Notes: generated by a model not told the origin, from the letters alone. 64,000 nucleotides of DNA from Opitutaceae bacterium (GCA_024233285.1 JACKPU010000006.1:113508-177507), one strand, 5' to 3'. Counted from the first letter of the stretch, positions 9,196 to 17,273 are shown. Numbers and translations: made by a program.

Positions 9196-9270
9196 GCTTC
9201 TGTAGCACAATGGATAGTGTAGTGGCCTCCGAAGCCATTGATCCGGGTTCGACTCCCGGCGGAAGCACCA
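9196..9270 (+). tRNA. tRNA-Arg (anticodon CCG)
   Basis: A full cloverleaf can be folded by eye: acceptor stem GCTTCTG with CGGAAGC (one G-U pair), D arm GCAC/GTGT, anticodon stem GTGGC/GCCAT around loop CTCCGAA, and T arm CCGGG-TTCGACT-CCCGG. The anticodon is CCG, reading CGG arginine codons. The CCA end is encoded. No integrase or duplicated 3' end suggests use as an attachment site. Confidence 0.95.
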
Positions 9271-9289
9271 GCGCAGTTTGCGCCCTGTG

Positions 9290-10210
9290 TCAGGCTTGAT
9301 GCGAATTGCGATGGTCTGGGCTCAGCCGGCTGATGCCGAGGACAACGATGGCGCCAAGCAGAACGAACATGACAGCCCAAAGCAATCCGTCGGTGGATGC
9401 CGGAAGATGATTGATCTGGGTCAAGGGGACTTCTTCACCCTTGCTGTTGATGCGCGTGGTGAGGACTTCCTTCCACGGCCAGACGGTGCGAAGGGCGCCG
9501 GCCATGATGCCGGTCAGGGCGACGAGGGTGACATGGCGCCAGCGATGCAGCAGCCAGCTGACGATGCGCACGAATGAGAGGATGCCGACCGCGATGCCTG
9601 AGATGAAAATGGCCAGTGATACGAAATCGCGGTGATTCACGGCTTCGAGCACCTGTTGATATTTGCCCATGATCACGAGCAGGTAGGAACCGGAGATCCC
9701 GGGCAGAATCATCGCGCAGATGGCGATGGCGCCGGCGAGAAACAGATAGAATGGGGAAGAGGGCGTTTGGAACGCCTGCATGCCGACCAGCCAGTAGGTG
9801 CCGATGGCCGTTGCGATGAAGGCGAGGTAGTCGGCGACGTGCCAGCGCCAAGTTTCGCGGATCAGGAGGACGATCGAACCGAGGACCAAGCCGAAGAAGA
9901 ACGACCACAATTGCACCGGATGTGACTTAAACAGTCCGGACAGCACATGGGAGAGGCTCAGGATGGCCGTCACCAAGCCAAGGCCGAGGGCGACAAAAAA
10001 CGTCACCGGAACGCGGGCCCAGAGTTCGCGGAACTTGCCGCCAAACAGCAGCCGCAGGGTGGTGAGATCGAAGCTCTTGATCCCGTTGATCAGCCGGTCG
10101 TAGATGCCGCTGATGAAGGCGATGGTGCCACCGGAGACGCCGGGAACGAGGTCGGCCGCCCCCATAATCAATCCGATCAAGGCGACGCGGAGATGAAAAA
10201 GGAAATTCAT
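9290..10210 (-). CDS. DUF368 family polyprenyl-phosphate transporter (PopT type)
   Basis: Polytopic inner-membrane protein of the DUF368 family. Members (PopT) are reported to return undecaprenyl phosphate to the cytoplasmic face for reuse in cell-wall and surface-glycan synthesis. The diagnostic N-terminal block MGAADLVPGVSGGTIAFISG is present, with a second related block, MILPGISGSYLLVIMG, in the middle; this internal repeat is typical. I count eight or nine hydrophobic segments. ATG 10210 is preferred over an upstream TTG. A terminator separates it from the small basic protein gene. Carrier recycling fits the large polysaccharide locus in the window, but the functional link is inferred. 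Confidence 0.88.
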   Translation of the reverse strand: MNFLFHLRVALIGLIMGAADLVPGVSGGTIAFISGIYDRLINGIKSFDLTTLRLLFGGKFRELWARVPVTFFVALGLGLVTAILSLSHVLSGLFKSHPVQLWSFFFGLVLGSIVLLIRETWRWHVADYLAFIATAIGTYWLVGMQAFQTPSSPFYLFLAGAIAICAMILPGISGSYLLVIMGKYQQVLEAVNHRDFVSLAIFISGIAVGILSFVRIVSWLLHRWRHVTLVALTGIMAGALRTVWPWKEVLTTRINSKGEEVPLTQINHLPASTDGLLWAVMFVLLGAIVVLGISRLSPDHRNSHQA

Positions 10211-10230
10211 GCGTGAAAACAAAAGGTCAC

Positions 10231-10261
10231 AAAAAAGGCAGGTTTCGGTTGGAAACCTGCC
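10231..10261 (-). terminator. Rho-independent terminator after the small basic protein gene
   Basis: On the minus strand a nine- to ten-base stem (GGCAGGTTT with AAACCTGCC on the plus strand, 10237-10245 and 10253-10261) is followed by a run of six T. It lies 21 bases beyond the stop codon of the 51-residue protein, so it should end the cutA transcript before the DUF368 gene. Confidence 0.85.
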
Positions 10262-10282
10262 CGGAAATGAAAACGAGACGGA

Positions 10283-10438
10283 TTAGATCTCAGGGGTGGT
10301 CTTGCGCAGACCTTGGACGCGATCGCCTTCCTTCCATTGGCCGCGCTTGCGGAGGAGCTCAACGCGTTCGAAACGCTTGAGGACGTTGCGCTTAATGACG
10401 ATACCCTTGGATCCTTGGAGGCTGCTGTGCTGTGACAT
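10283..10438 (-). CDS. Small basic protein, Verrucomicrobia/Chlamydiae-specific family
   Basis: A 51-residue, strongly basic protein starting MSQHSSLQGSKG, then KRNVLKRFERVELLRKRG and ending GDRVQGLRKTTPEI. It agrees closely with the short basic protein family I recall as conserved in Verrucomicrobia and Chlamydiae (TIGR04137). No function is established. The high Lys/Arg content and size suggest binding to RNA or the ribosome, which is inference. It follows cutA by 27 bases on the same strand and is followed by a strong terminator, so the two may share a transcript. No Shine-Dalgarno sequence precedes the ATG. Confidence 0.88.
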   Translation of the reverse strand: MSQHSSLQGSKGIVIKRNVLKRFERVELLRKRGQWKEGDRVQGLRKTTPEI

Positions 10439-10465
10439 GGCTTTAAAAGTTGGTGATGTTTCTTG

Positions 10466-10786
10466 CTAAAAGGAAGACGAGTTAGGGGTTGTGCGGGCCC
10501 ATGACAAGTATTTTTCGCTCACGTGGCTGGCGGGCACGACGACCCACTCCGGGACATCGTAGGGATGCATCGCGTGGACAAGCTGCTCCAAATCCGAGCT
10601 TTGCTCCGGCAGAAGCTTGAAAGTCAGGCGATACTCTTCGGCGGTTTCAACCTGGCCTTTCCAGCGATAAAGCGAGGAAACGGGGCCGTCGATTTGCACA
10701 CAAACGGCCCGGCCCTGCTGGATCGCGGCTTGGGCGATCGCCTCGGCCTCGGTCCGGCTGCTGACGGTGCTCCACGCGATAAGCAT
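10466..10786 (-). CDS. cutA: CutA1 family divalent-cation tolerance protein
   Basis: A 106-residue protein of the CutA1 family, small trimeric cytoplasmic proteins with a ferredoxin-like fold, linked to copper tolerance in Escherichia coli but of unclear general role. Family signatures are visible: the alternating N-terminal strand then RAVCVQIDGPVSSLYRWKG (near residues 26-44), EEYRLTFK, and the C-terminal HPYDVPEWVVVPA followed by YLSW. ATG 10786 starts the core domain; the reading frame continues upstream but without family similarity. It diverges from rpoZ and precedes the small basic protein gene. Confidence 0.9.
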   Translation of the reverse strand: MLIAWSTVSSRTEAEAIAQAAIQQGRAVCVQIDGPVSSLYRWKGQVETAEEYRLTFKLLPEQSSDLEQLVHAMHPYDVPEWVVVPASHVSEKYLSWARTTPNSSSF

Positions 10787-10835
10787 GCCGCCAAATCTTG
10801 CCGGCCGGGGCGGGGCGGCAAGCGGGAATATACCC

Positions 10836-10864
10836 TTGACGTGACCGGGCTTTGGCCTACCTAT
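10836..10864 (+). promoter_or_regulatory. Candidate promoter of rpoZ
   Basis: TTGACG (10836-10841) resembles a sigma-70 -35 box. A weak TACCTAT -10-like element follows after 16 bases, placing a start about 25-30 bases before the rpoZ ATG. The -35 is good and the -10 poor, so this is tentative. It lies in the divergent cutA-rpoZ gap, the only place a promoter for rpoZ can be. Confidence 0.25.
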
Positions 10865-10894
10865 CGCCGGTTTCACTTTCGCCAACATACAGTT

Positions 10895-11095
10895 ATGAGA
10901 GACGACTACATCAAGGACGCCCTTAAGGTTATTCCCGATCCGAATTTGCTGATCAACGTGGTTTCGCACCGCGTCAAGCAGCTCAAGCGGGGCAACCGTC
11001 CGCTCGTCGAGTCGCTCGAAAAGCTCTCCTCGGAGGATGTGGCTCTGCGCGAGATCATCGAAGGCAAGATCAGCCACGAGATGGGCGACAATTGA
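10895..11095 (+). CDS. rpoZ: RNA polymerase omega subunit
   Basis: A 66-residue omega subunit that assists assembly of the beta-prime subunit into RNA polymerase. Recognisable blocks are NLLINVVSHRVKQLKRGNRPLV (the conserved helix with V..R..QL..G..P) and ALREIIEGKI near the C-terminus. ATG 10895 gives a normal, slightly short product; a longer in-frame extension upstream has no similarity. It is followed by a terminator and then smpB, and is read divergently from cutA. Confidence 0.9.
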   Translation: MRDDYIKDALKVIPDPNLLINVVSHRVKQLKRGNRPLVESLEKLSSEDVALREIIEGKISHEMGDN

Positions 11096-11119
11096 GCCGC
11101 TTCCGGTGATTTGTTTTAT

Positions 11120-11153
11120 AAGCGGCCCCGCGATTGCCGGAGCCGCTTTTTTG
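11120..11153 (+). terminator. Rho-independent terminator after rpoZ
   Basis: AAGCGGC (11120-11126) pairs with GCCGCTT (11142-11148), and the T tract continues directly from the stem (six T). It lies 24 bases after the rpoZ stop and 19 bases before smpB. Confidence 0.75.
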
Positions 11154-11171
11154 TGCCCATTATTTCCCCGC

Positions 11172-11648
11172 ATGTCCGCCAAAGCCAAAGACAAGCCCCG
11201 TTACACCGAAGTCCGCAACGCCAAGGCGCTGCGCGACTACTTCGTGGACGAGCGGTTTGAAGCCGGCGTGGCCCTGCGCGGCACGGAGGTCAAATCGATT
11301 CGGAACGGCCGGGCGCAGATCAACGATGCCTTCGGGCGTTACGAAAAAGGCGAACTGTGGATGCACAACGCGCACATCGAGGCCTATGCTTTCGGGAACA
11401 TTTACAATCATGATGCCCGGCGCATCCGGAAGCTGCTGCTGCATCGCCACCAGGTGCGCAAAATCGCGCAGGCGCTGGATGCCGGCGGCAAGGCGCTGAT
11501 TCCGCTGCGCATGTATTTCAAGGATGCATTGGTCAAGGTGGAGCTTGGCCTCTGCACCGGCAAGAAGCTGTTCGACAAACGCGAGACGGTGAAAAAGAAG
11601 GTGCAGGAACGCGAAATCGAAAAGGAAATGAAGCACTCCCGCGCATGA
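11172..11648 (+). CDS. smpB: SsrA-binding protein
   Basis: A 158-residue partner of tmRNA in trans-translation, which rescues stalled ribosomes. Conserved blocks include the start of the oligonucleotide-binding barrel (RNAKALRDYFVDERFEAG), LRGTEVKSIRNGRAQINDAF, HIEAYAFGN, RKLLLHRHQV and the basic tail beginning GKKLFDKRETVKKK. ATG 11172 precedes the conserved core. Its stop overlaps the thrB start by four bases. The long upstream in-frame extension crosses the rpoZ terminator and is not credible. Confidence 0.96.
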   Translation: MSAKAKDKPRYTEVRNAKALRDYFVDERFEAGVALRGTEVKSIRNGRAQINDAFGRYEKGELWMHNAHIEAYAFGNIYNHDARRIRKLLLHRHQVRKIAQALDAGGKALIPLRMYFKDALVKVELGLCTGKKLFDKRETVKKKVQEREIEKEMKHSRA

Positions 11649-12553
11649 GCACTCCCGCCTCCGTCACCATCACGGTTCCAGGCAGCACTTCCAATTGCGG
11701 AGCGGGTTTCGACACGCTCGGCATGGCGGTCAATATTGCCAACCGCGTCACGGTCACGCGGTCCGACTCCAGTCCTGATATCACCCCCGCGCGCTCATCC
11801 GACGGCCGGGCGCAGGAAATGGTATCCGCGGCCGCAGCCTTGTTTTTCACCGGCACCGGGAGAAGCGCCTTTGGATTCAGTTATCGCATCGAGGGAGAAG
11901 TGCCGGCGACCCGCGGCCTGGGGTCCAGCGTGACAGTGCGTGCCGGCATCATCGCGGCGCTCGACAGCCTGACCGGCACCGGACTGACCAAGGCGCGCAT
12001 GGTCGCGTTGGTGACCGAATTGGAAGGTCATCCCGACAATGCCGCCGCCGGTGTTTTGGGCGGATTCTGCGTCGCGCGTTCCGATCCGGATACCGGTGCT
12101 TACATCGACACGGTGCGGATTGAGGTGCCGGCTGATCTGGCCTTTGTGACGGCTTCACCGCTGCTCGAGGTTTCAACACATGCTTCGCGCGGCACCCTGC
12201 CGGGGAAGCTGCCTTATTTTGATGCGGTGCGCAGCATCAACAGCGCCACCTATTTCGTCGCCGCAATGATGTCGGGTGACTACGAACGCCTTCGCCATGC
12301 GGTGAGCGATTTCATGCATCAGCCCTATCGGCTGCCGGGCATTCCGGGAGCGGCCGAAGCGCTTGCGGCTGGGGTTGAGGCCGGCGCGTTGACCGGTTGG
12401 TTGAGTGGCAGTGGTTCGAGCGTGATGTGCGTGGTCCGGCGCGAACAGTCCGAAGTGGTGCTCGCGGCGATGCGCGGGGTCTTCACCAGCAGTGCCCAGA
12501 CTTGCGAAGCGATGATCCTGCAGGCGGACAATCAAGGTTTGCGCCTAGGCTGA
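11645..12553 (+). CDS. thrB: Homoserine kinase (GHMP family)
   Basis: Phosphorylates homoserine for threonine biosynthesis. The 302-residue protein opens with VTITVPGSTSNCGAGFDTLGMAV, the ThrB substrate-binding motif. The GHMP ATP loop is PATRGLGSS (87-95), followed by HPDNAAAGVLGG and the late GSGSSVMC block. It overlaps smpB by four bases and meets the receiver gene tail to tail with a nine-base overlap. No other threonine gene is adjacent. Confidence 0.92.
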   Translation: MSTPASVTITVPGSTSNCGAGFDTLGMAVNIANRVTVTRSDSSPDITPARSSDGRAQEMVSAAAALFFTGTGRSAFGFSYRIEGEVPATRGLGSSVTVRAGIIAALDSLTGTGLTKARMVALVTELEGHPDNAAAGVLGGFCVARSDPDTGAYIDTVRIEVPADLAFVTASPLLEVSTHASRGTLPGKLPYFDAVRSINSATYFVAAMMSGDYERLRHAVSDFMHQPYRLPGIPGAAEALAAGVEAGALTGWLSGSGSSVMCVVRREQSEVVLAAMRGVFTSSAQTCEAMILQADNQGLRLG

Positions 12554-12952
12554 GAGTTTGGGGCGGCTGGCTTCGTCGGGCCAATGACGCACGATGAGTT
12601 CGGCAAGCTTTTGCCAGCGAAACGGCTTGGGCAGCACGGCTTTCAGCGCCGGCAAATCATCCAGAAAATTGTCCGACAGACGCACGGGATGACCTGTGAT
12701 GATCAGAAACGGGACGCCAGGCAGTCGGGGGGCGGCGCGGCGGATGAATTGAGCGCCATCCAGCTCGGGCATGAAATAGTCGGTCACTACGACGCCAATA
12801 TTCAGACCCGGCATCGCCTCCAACGCAGCCACGGGATGAGCAAATGCCACCACCGGCCGATTGAGATTGTCCCGCACCAGCTGGGACAACAGTTCCCCGT
12901 AGGATTTTTCATCATCCACGATGACGATGCACTTGTTGGCAACGGGGCTCAC
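12545..12952 (-). CDS. Stand-alone response-regulator receiver domain protein
   Basis: A 135-residue CheY-like receiver with no output domain. The acidic pair is in VDDE (12-15), the likely phosphoacceptor is Asp58 in VVVTDYFMPELDG, the switch Thr is in ITGHP (85-89), and Lys109 lies in LPKPF. Single-domain receivers act by protein contact or in phosphorelays. No histidine kinase is adjacent, so its partner is unknown. The start is GTG. It converges on thrB with a short 3' overlap and diverges from trmL. Confidence 0.87.
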   Translation of the reverse strand: MSPVANKCIVIVDDEKSYGELLSQLVRDNLNRPVVAFAHPVAALEAMPGLNIGVVVTDYFMPELDGAQFIRRAAPRLPGVPFLIITGHPVRLSDNFLDDLPALKAVLPKPFRWQKLAELIVRHWPDEASRPKLSA

Positions 12953-13039
12953 GATACGGAAGCGATTTAGAGCATTTGCAGGCGGAAAAGCAATTGGCTG
13001 TTCTTGTCACCCGGCGTCGAAGTCTCCTGAGTTTGGGCC

Positions 13040-13498
13040 ATGCTGCACGTCGTGCTATTCCAGCCAGAGATCGCGCCCAACACCGGAAATATCGGCCGGA
13101 TGTGTGCGCTGACCCAAACACGCCTGCATTTGATTCATCCCTTGGGCTTCGTGATCAATGACAAGAATCTGCGCCGCGCCGGGATGGACTATTGGCGTTC
13201 CCTTGATGTGCACGAGCATGCTGATTGGGCTACATTTCGGAAAAGCAACGCCGGACCGCAGCGCCTTTGGCTGTTCACCACCAAGGCCACGCAGTCGTTC
13301 TGGGATGTGCGCTATGCCGACGGGGATGGTTTGGTGTTTGGCAACGAAGGCCACGGCGCGCCGGAGTGGTTGCACGACGAGATCGGCGCCGGTCAGCGCG
13401 TGACGATTCCGCAGAAAAATCCGGCGCTGCGCTCGCTCAATCTGAGCACGGCCGCCGGGGTCGCCACTTACGAAGCTCGCCGCCAGATCGGGTGGTGA
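13040..13498 (+). CDS. trmL: tRNA (cytidine/uridine-34-2'-O)-methyltransferase
   Basis: SPOUT-class RNA methyltransferase that modifies the wobble base of certain leucine tRNAs. The N-terminal block PEIAPNTGNIGRMC is near-invariant in TrmL. The knot region has LVFGNEGHGAPEW and LRSLNLSTAAGVATYEA, which bind S-adenosylmethionine. Length of 152 is standard. It is a monocistronic plus-strand gene between two minus-strand units. Confidence 0.93.
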   Translation: MLHVVLFQPEIAPNTGNIGRMCALTQTRLHLIHPLGFVINDKNLRRAGMDYWRSLDVHEHADWATFRKSNAGPQRLWLFTTKATQSFWDVRYADGDGLVFGNEGHGAPEWLHDEIGAGQRVTIPQKNPALRSLNLSTAAGVATYEARRQIGW

Positions 13499-13514
13499 TG
13501 CGCGGGACGCAAGC

Positions 13515-15236
13515 TCAGGCGTCCACGCGGGGGATCGCCTTGATGAGCTTCTGCGTGTAAGGGTGTTGCGGGTTTTCCATGATGTCCACGGCGGACCCGA
13601 GCTCGACGATCTTGCCCTGATACATGACGGCGATCCGATCGGAAATGTGTTTCACGACGGAGAGATCATGGGCGATGAAGATCATGGTGAGGTTCATGCG
13701 CCGCACCAGGCTCGCGAGCAGGTTCAGGATTTGCGCCTGAATTGAAACGTCCAGCGCCGAGACCGGTTCATCGGCGATGATTACGCGCGGCTCCAGGGCG
13801 AGGGCGCGGGCGATGGCGATGCGCTGCCGTTGGCCGCCGGAGAATTCATGCGGATACTTTTGCATGAAGCGCGGCGCAAGACCGACGGTTTTCATGAGCT
13901 CCGTCACCCGCGCCGTGATTTGATCCTGCGGGCAAATCTTATGCACCAGCAGTGGCTCTGCCAGGGTGGCGAAGACAGTCATGCGAGGATTCAGCGAGGC
14001 GTATGGATCCTGAAAAACCATCTGCATGTGCCGGCGGGTGGCGTGGATGTCTCCGGCTGAGCTGGAAGTGAGGTTGCGCCCTTCCAGCACGATTGTGCCC
14101 GCGGTCGTCGGCACGAGTTGCATGATGGTGCGCGAGAGGGTGGATTTGCCGGAACCCGATTCGCCGACGAGACCGAGCACTTCGCCTTCGCGAATCTGCA
14201 GATTGACGCCGTCAACGGCTTTCACGACGCCGGTCTCTTTTTTGATCAGAAACCCGGATCGGATGGGGAAGTGCGTTTTGATGTCGTTGATCGCGATCGT
14301 CACGCCGCCGAGCTTGCGGTTGGAATCGTCCAATTTCACCGGGACGGTCTCGGGCGGGAGTTTGAAACGCGCCAGCAGTTCTTCCTCACTGATGGGCTTC
14401 GAAAGGTCGGGCGGCATGCCGGGAATGGCATAGAGCTCAACGCCCTTGGGTTGGAGGGCGGGGATGCAACGCTGGAGCGCCTTGGTGTAGGGATGCTGCG
14501 GGTTGGTGAAAAGTTCCTTGGTCGGGGCGGTTTCAACAATGCGGCCGGCATACATGACTTGGGTGCGGTCGCACAGGCCGGAGACGACCGCGAGATCGTG
14601 CGTGATGAAAATCACCGCCATGCCGAGCTCGCGCTGCATCTTGCGAATCAGGTCGAGAATCTGTGCCTGCACCGTCACATCGAGGGCGGTGGTGGGCTCA
14701 TCGGCGATGAGGATGTCGGGCTTGGTGATCAACGCCATGGCGATCATGACGCGTTGGCGCATGCCGCCCGAAAACTCGTGGGGAAATGACTCGATGCGGG
14801 ACGCGGCATCCTTGATCCCGACGGCTTCCAGCATTTGCAAAGCGCGCTGCCGCGCCTCGGCTTTGGGCATCTTTTCGTGGATCAAAAGCGGCTCGATAAT
14901 CTGGTCGCCGATGCGCATGAACGGGTTCAATGACGTCATCGGATCCTGGAAGATCATCGCGATGCGTTTGCCGCGAATCCGTCGCGCTTCCGCAGCCGAA
15001 CATTTGAGCAGGTCCACCCCGTCAAAAACCGCCGAACCGCTTTCGATGCGCCCGGGAGGTTGGGGAACCAAACCCATGATGGAGTAACAGGTGACTGACT
15101 TGCCCGAGCCGGATTCGCCCACGATACCGAGGGTCTCGCCGCGCTCGAGATCGAAACTCACACCGTCGACCGCGCGATAAATCCCGTTGCGGGTATGGAA
15201 GTAGGTGCGGAGGTCACGAACGGAAAGCAGCGGCAT
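13515..15236 (-). CDS. Dipeptide/oligopeptide ABC transporter ATP-binding protein, two ABC domains fused
   Basis: Cytoplasmic ATPase of a peptide-type importer, with DppD-like and DppF-like halves in one 573-residue chain. Domain 1 has Walker A GESGSGKS (40-47), Q-loop FQDPMTSLNP, signature FSGGMRQR and Walker B ILIADEP (about 175-181). Domain 2 has Walker A GESGSGKS (358-365), FQDPYASLNP, FSGGQRQR and VIIADEP. Each half ends in the oligopeptide-transporter C-terminal region with NPQHPYT. No permease or binding-protein gene is nearby, so its membrane partners must be elsewhere. It lies 46 bases after the acyltransferase-GT9 fusion on the same strand. Confidence 0.92.
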   Translation of the reverse strand: MPLLSVRDLRTYFHTRNGIYRAVDGVSFDLERGETLGIVGESGSGKSVTCYSIMGLVPQPPGRIESGSAVFDGVDLLKCSAAEARRIRGKRIAMIFQDPMTSLNPFMRIGDQIIEPLLIHEKMPKAEARQRALQMLEAVGIKDAASRIESFPHEFSGGMRQRVMIAMALITKPDILIADEPTTALDVTVQAQILDLIRKMQRELGMAVIFITHDLAVVSGLCDRTQVMYAGRIVETAPTKELFTNPQHPYTKALQRCIPALQPKGVELYAIPGMPPDLSKPISEEELLARFKLPPETVPVKLDDSNRKLGGVTIAINDIKTHFPIRSGFLIKKETGVVKAVDGVNLQIREGEVLGLVGESGSGKSTLSRTIMQLVPTTAGTIVLEGRNLTSSSAGDIHATRRHMQMVFQDPYASLNPRMTVFATLAEPLLVHKICPQDQITARVTELMKTVGLAPRFMQKYPHEFSGGQRQRIAIARALALEPRVIIADEPVSALDVSIQAQILNLLASLVRRMNLTMIFIAHDLSVVKHISDRIAVMYQGKIVELGSAVDIMENPQHPYTQKLIKAIPRVDA

Positions 15237-15282
15237 GGTTATGACATTGAAGGTTGGGTGTCGCCGGGCGGGGCGGGCAACG

Positions 15283-17178
15283 CTAAACTGTCAAACCGAG
15301 CGCGGGGCATTCCCGTTGCAACACCGCCAGCACTTGCGCCGGGCTGAGGTCGTCAAGCTTGCCGCCGCCGGTCGGCGCACAACCCGGCGGCTGCAGAATA
15401 TGCACCGGAGCGGCGAAAACGGGTTTGGTGCGCACGGGATTGGTGGGGCCGAACAACGCCACGAGCGGCACGCCGAGGGCGTTGGCCAAGTGCATGCCGC
15501 CGGTGTCATTGGTCACCAATGCGGTGCAGCGTTTCAGCGCCGCGCAATATTCCGCCAAGTCGGTCCGGCCGGCCAGATTTTCCACCGCTCGCTCGCAACG
15601 CGCGGCGATCTCGTTGGTGATGGCGCGATCGTTGGCCGTGCCGAAGAGCACGACTTGGACGCCGGACGGCAACCGGTCGATGAGCTCGCACCAATGCCTG
15701 ACCGGCCAGCGCTTTTCGGGGTTGTTTTCGGAGCCGGCGATCAGACCTATCGTCGGGTTGACGTTCGATTGCGGCGAATCCAGGGGCGAGGTATCAATCG
15801 CGACGTTTAAACCGAAGTGTTTCAAATAGTCGGTCCAGAGTTCGAGCTGATGGTGCTGGGCTTCGTTGTAATCAGTGGGAACCGCGAAACTGTGGGTGAG
15901 CAGTGGACGCGGCTTGCCGGGGCGTTTGATGCCAAAGCGTTGAGGACTGCCCGTCAGCCAGCTCTCCACATCGCCTCGTAGGGAATTGGTGAACAGCAGG
16001 GTGCAATCGGGGTAACGGGCGGCGAGGCGTTTGAACCGGGCGAAATAACCGCGCCCGCGCGCCGGCAACGCGATGTAGTTTTCGCAGAGCGCGTAGTGTT
16101 GCAACAACGGGGCAAAACCGGATTTGCCGATGAGCGTGATCTCTGCATCCGGCCGGCCTTGGCGGATGGCGCGCAGCAGCGGAATAAGCATGACGACATC
16201 GCCGAGCCAGTTGGGCAGACGGATCCACAATCGCGTGCGGCGCGGCAAGGCGGATTGGTGGCGAGCAGCCAAATCCTCGGCGAGCAGGTTTCGCTTGGCT
16301 TCCAAACGCAGACGTTTGGCCGGAATATCCTGGTTCTTCCAGCGCTCGTGTGCCCAAAGCCAGGACGCGCAAAACTCATCCGAGTCGCGGAGCTTGTCTT
16401 CCAGCCAACGATTGAGCGCGAGCGTAACGCCGCCGGTGGTTTGATCGGTCGGGATGACCTCGGCCTGAATTTCCACGCGCCAAAACGCTTTGCGCTTGGC
16501 ATACATCGCCAAGACTCGCGCGGAATGTTTTTGCACGAGCAGGCCCGGGAGCTCACTGGTCGAGCAGACCCGGCCGAACAAGGTGCTGAGTGCGCCCTGC
16601 AAACCGGCGTTTTGATCAAATAGCACAAACACCGAGCCGTTGCGGCGAAGAATGCGGATCGCTTCTTGGAAGCCTTCCTTGCGGGAGAGCAGCTTGATGC
16701 CGTGACGCTCCCGGCTGGCTTTGACCCATGCATCAACGGACGGGTTGTCCATGGGCCGAAAGATCGAGGCGATTTCCGGAAAGGGCGGCGGCGTGGCCAC
16801 CGCGAAGGTCGCGATCGCTTCCCAATAGGCGAGATGCGGCGCCGCGAGTAAATGCGGGACTGGGGTGGTTTGCTGGGCCTTGATGAATTCCAACACCGCC
16901 GGGGTTACGGTGACGATCCGGCGCAAGCGCTCATCGGTCAGGCCCGGAATCGCCAGCGAGATCATCCCGGTCTCCACCATCCGGCGCGCACTTTCCCGCC
17001 CCAAACGGCGCAGGGCGGCGGCGTCGCGTTCGGGAAAAGCGTGGTGCAGGTTGGAGAGAATGACGCGGCGGCGGACCTGGAAGAACAGTTCTCCGAGCAC
17101 GCTGGAAGCGCCGCGCAACAGGACTTCGGGCGAGCGGGCGAGGCACCAGCTGGTGGCTTGGAGAATGGGTTTCAGCAC
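15283..17178 (-). CDS. Fusion of lipid A late acyltransferase (LpxL/LpxM-like) and GT9 heptosyltransferase-like domain
   Basis: A 631-residue two-domain envelope enzyme. Residues about 1-300 resemble LpxL/LpxM acyltransferases: an N-terminal hydrophobic helix, NLHHAFPE (43-50), the catalytic H-x4-E motif HLAYWE (115-120), and FVLFDQNAG (184-192) with downstream E-and-R blocks. Residues about 316-631 form a GT9 domain: LPNWLGDVVMLIPLL (321-335), GSENNPEKRWP and the nucleotide-binding TNDTGGMHLANALGVPLVALFGPTNP segment. Both active-site motifs look intact. The reading frame is continuous, with no internal start or stop at the junction. It could acylate lipid A and transfer a core sugar on the same lipid. 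It diverges from a second GT9 gene, suggesting a lipid A-core unit. Confidence 0.85.
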   Translation of the reverse strand: MLKPILQATSWCLARSPEVLLRGASSVLGELFFQVRRRVILSNLHHAFPERDAAALRRLGRESARRMVETGMISLAIPGLTDERLRRIVTVTPAVLEFIKAQQTTPVPHLLAAPHLAYWEAIATFAVATPPPFPEIASIFRPMDNPSVDAWVKASRERHGIKLLSRKEGFQEAIRILRRNGSVFVLFDQNAGLQGALSTLFGRVCSTSELPGLLVQKHSARVLAMYAKRKAFWRVEIQAEVIPTDQTTGGVTLALNRWLEDKLRDSDEFCASWLWAHERWKNQDIPAKRLRLEAKRNLLAEDLAARHQSALPRRTRLWIRLPNWLGDVVMLIPLLRAIRQGRPDAEITLIGKSGFAPLLQHYALCENYIALPARGRGYFARFKRLAARYPDCTLLFTNSLRGDVESWLTGSPQRFGIKRPGKPRPLLTHSFAVPTDYNEAQHHQLELWTDYLKHFGLNVAIDTSPLDSPQSNVNPTIGLIAGSENNPEKRWPVRHWCELIDRLPSGVQVVLFGTANDRAITNEIAARCERAVENLAGRTDLAEYCAALKRCTALVTNDTGGMHLANALGVPLVALFGPTNPVRTKPVFAAPVHILQPPGCAPTGGGKLDDLSPAQVLAVLQRECPALGLTV

Positions 17179-17273
17179 GCGAGGGCGGGTTGGCGGTTCA
17201 CTTTTTTGATTTCAACCTCCATGAAAGGTTGCAGCCACACCGTCAAAAGCAGATTTTGGCGATTCGTTTTCTC

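Noticed and set aside
9196..9270. tRNA-Arg as a possible insertion site for an integrative element.
   Set aside because: No integrase, no repeat of the tRNA 3' end, and flanking genes are ordinary housekeeping or membrane genes.
11037..11171. A longer smpB reading frame beginning inside rpoZ.
   Set aside because: It would cross the rpoZ terminator and adds residues without similarity. ATG 11172 fits SmpB length.
17214..17232. Short inverted repeat CAACCT/AGGTTG upstream of the GT9 gene.
   Set aside because: Only six bases each side and no sign of a terminator or known operator; could be chance.
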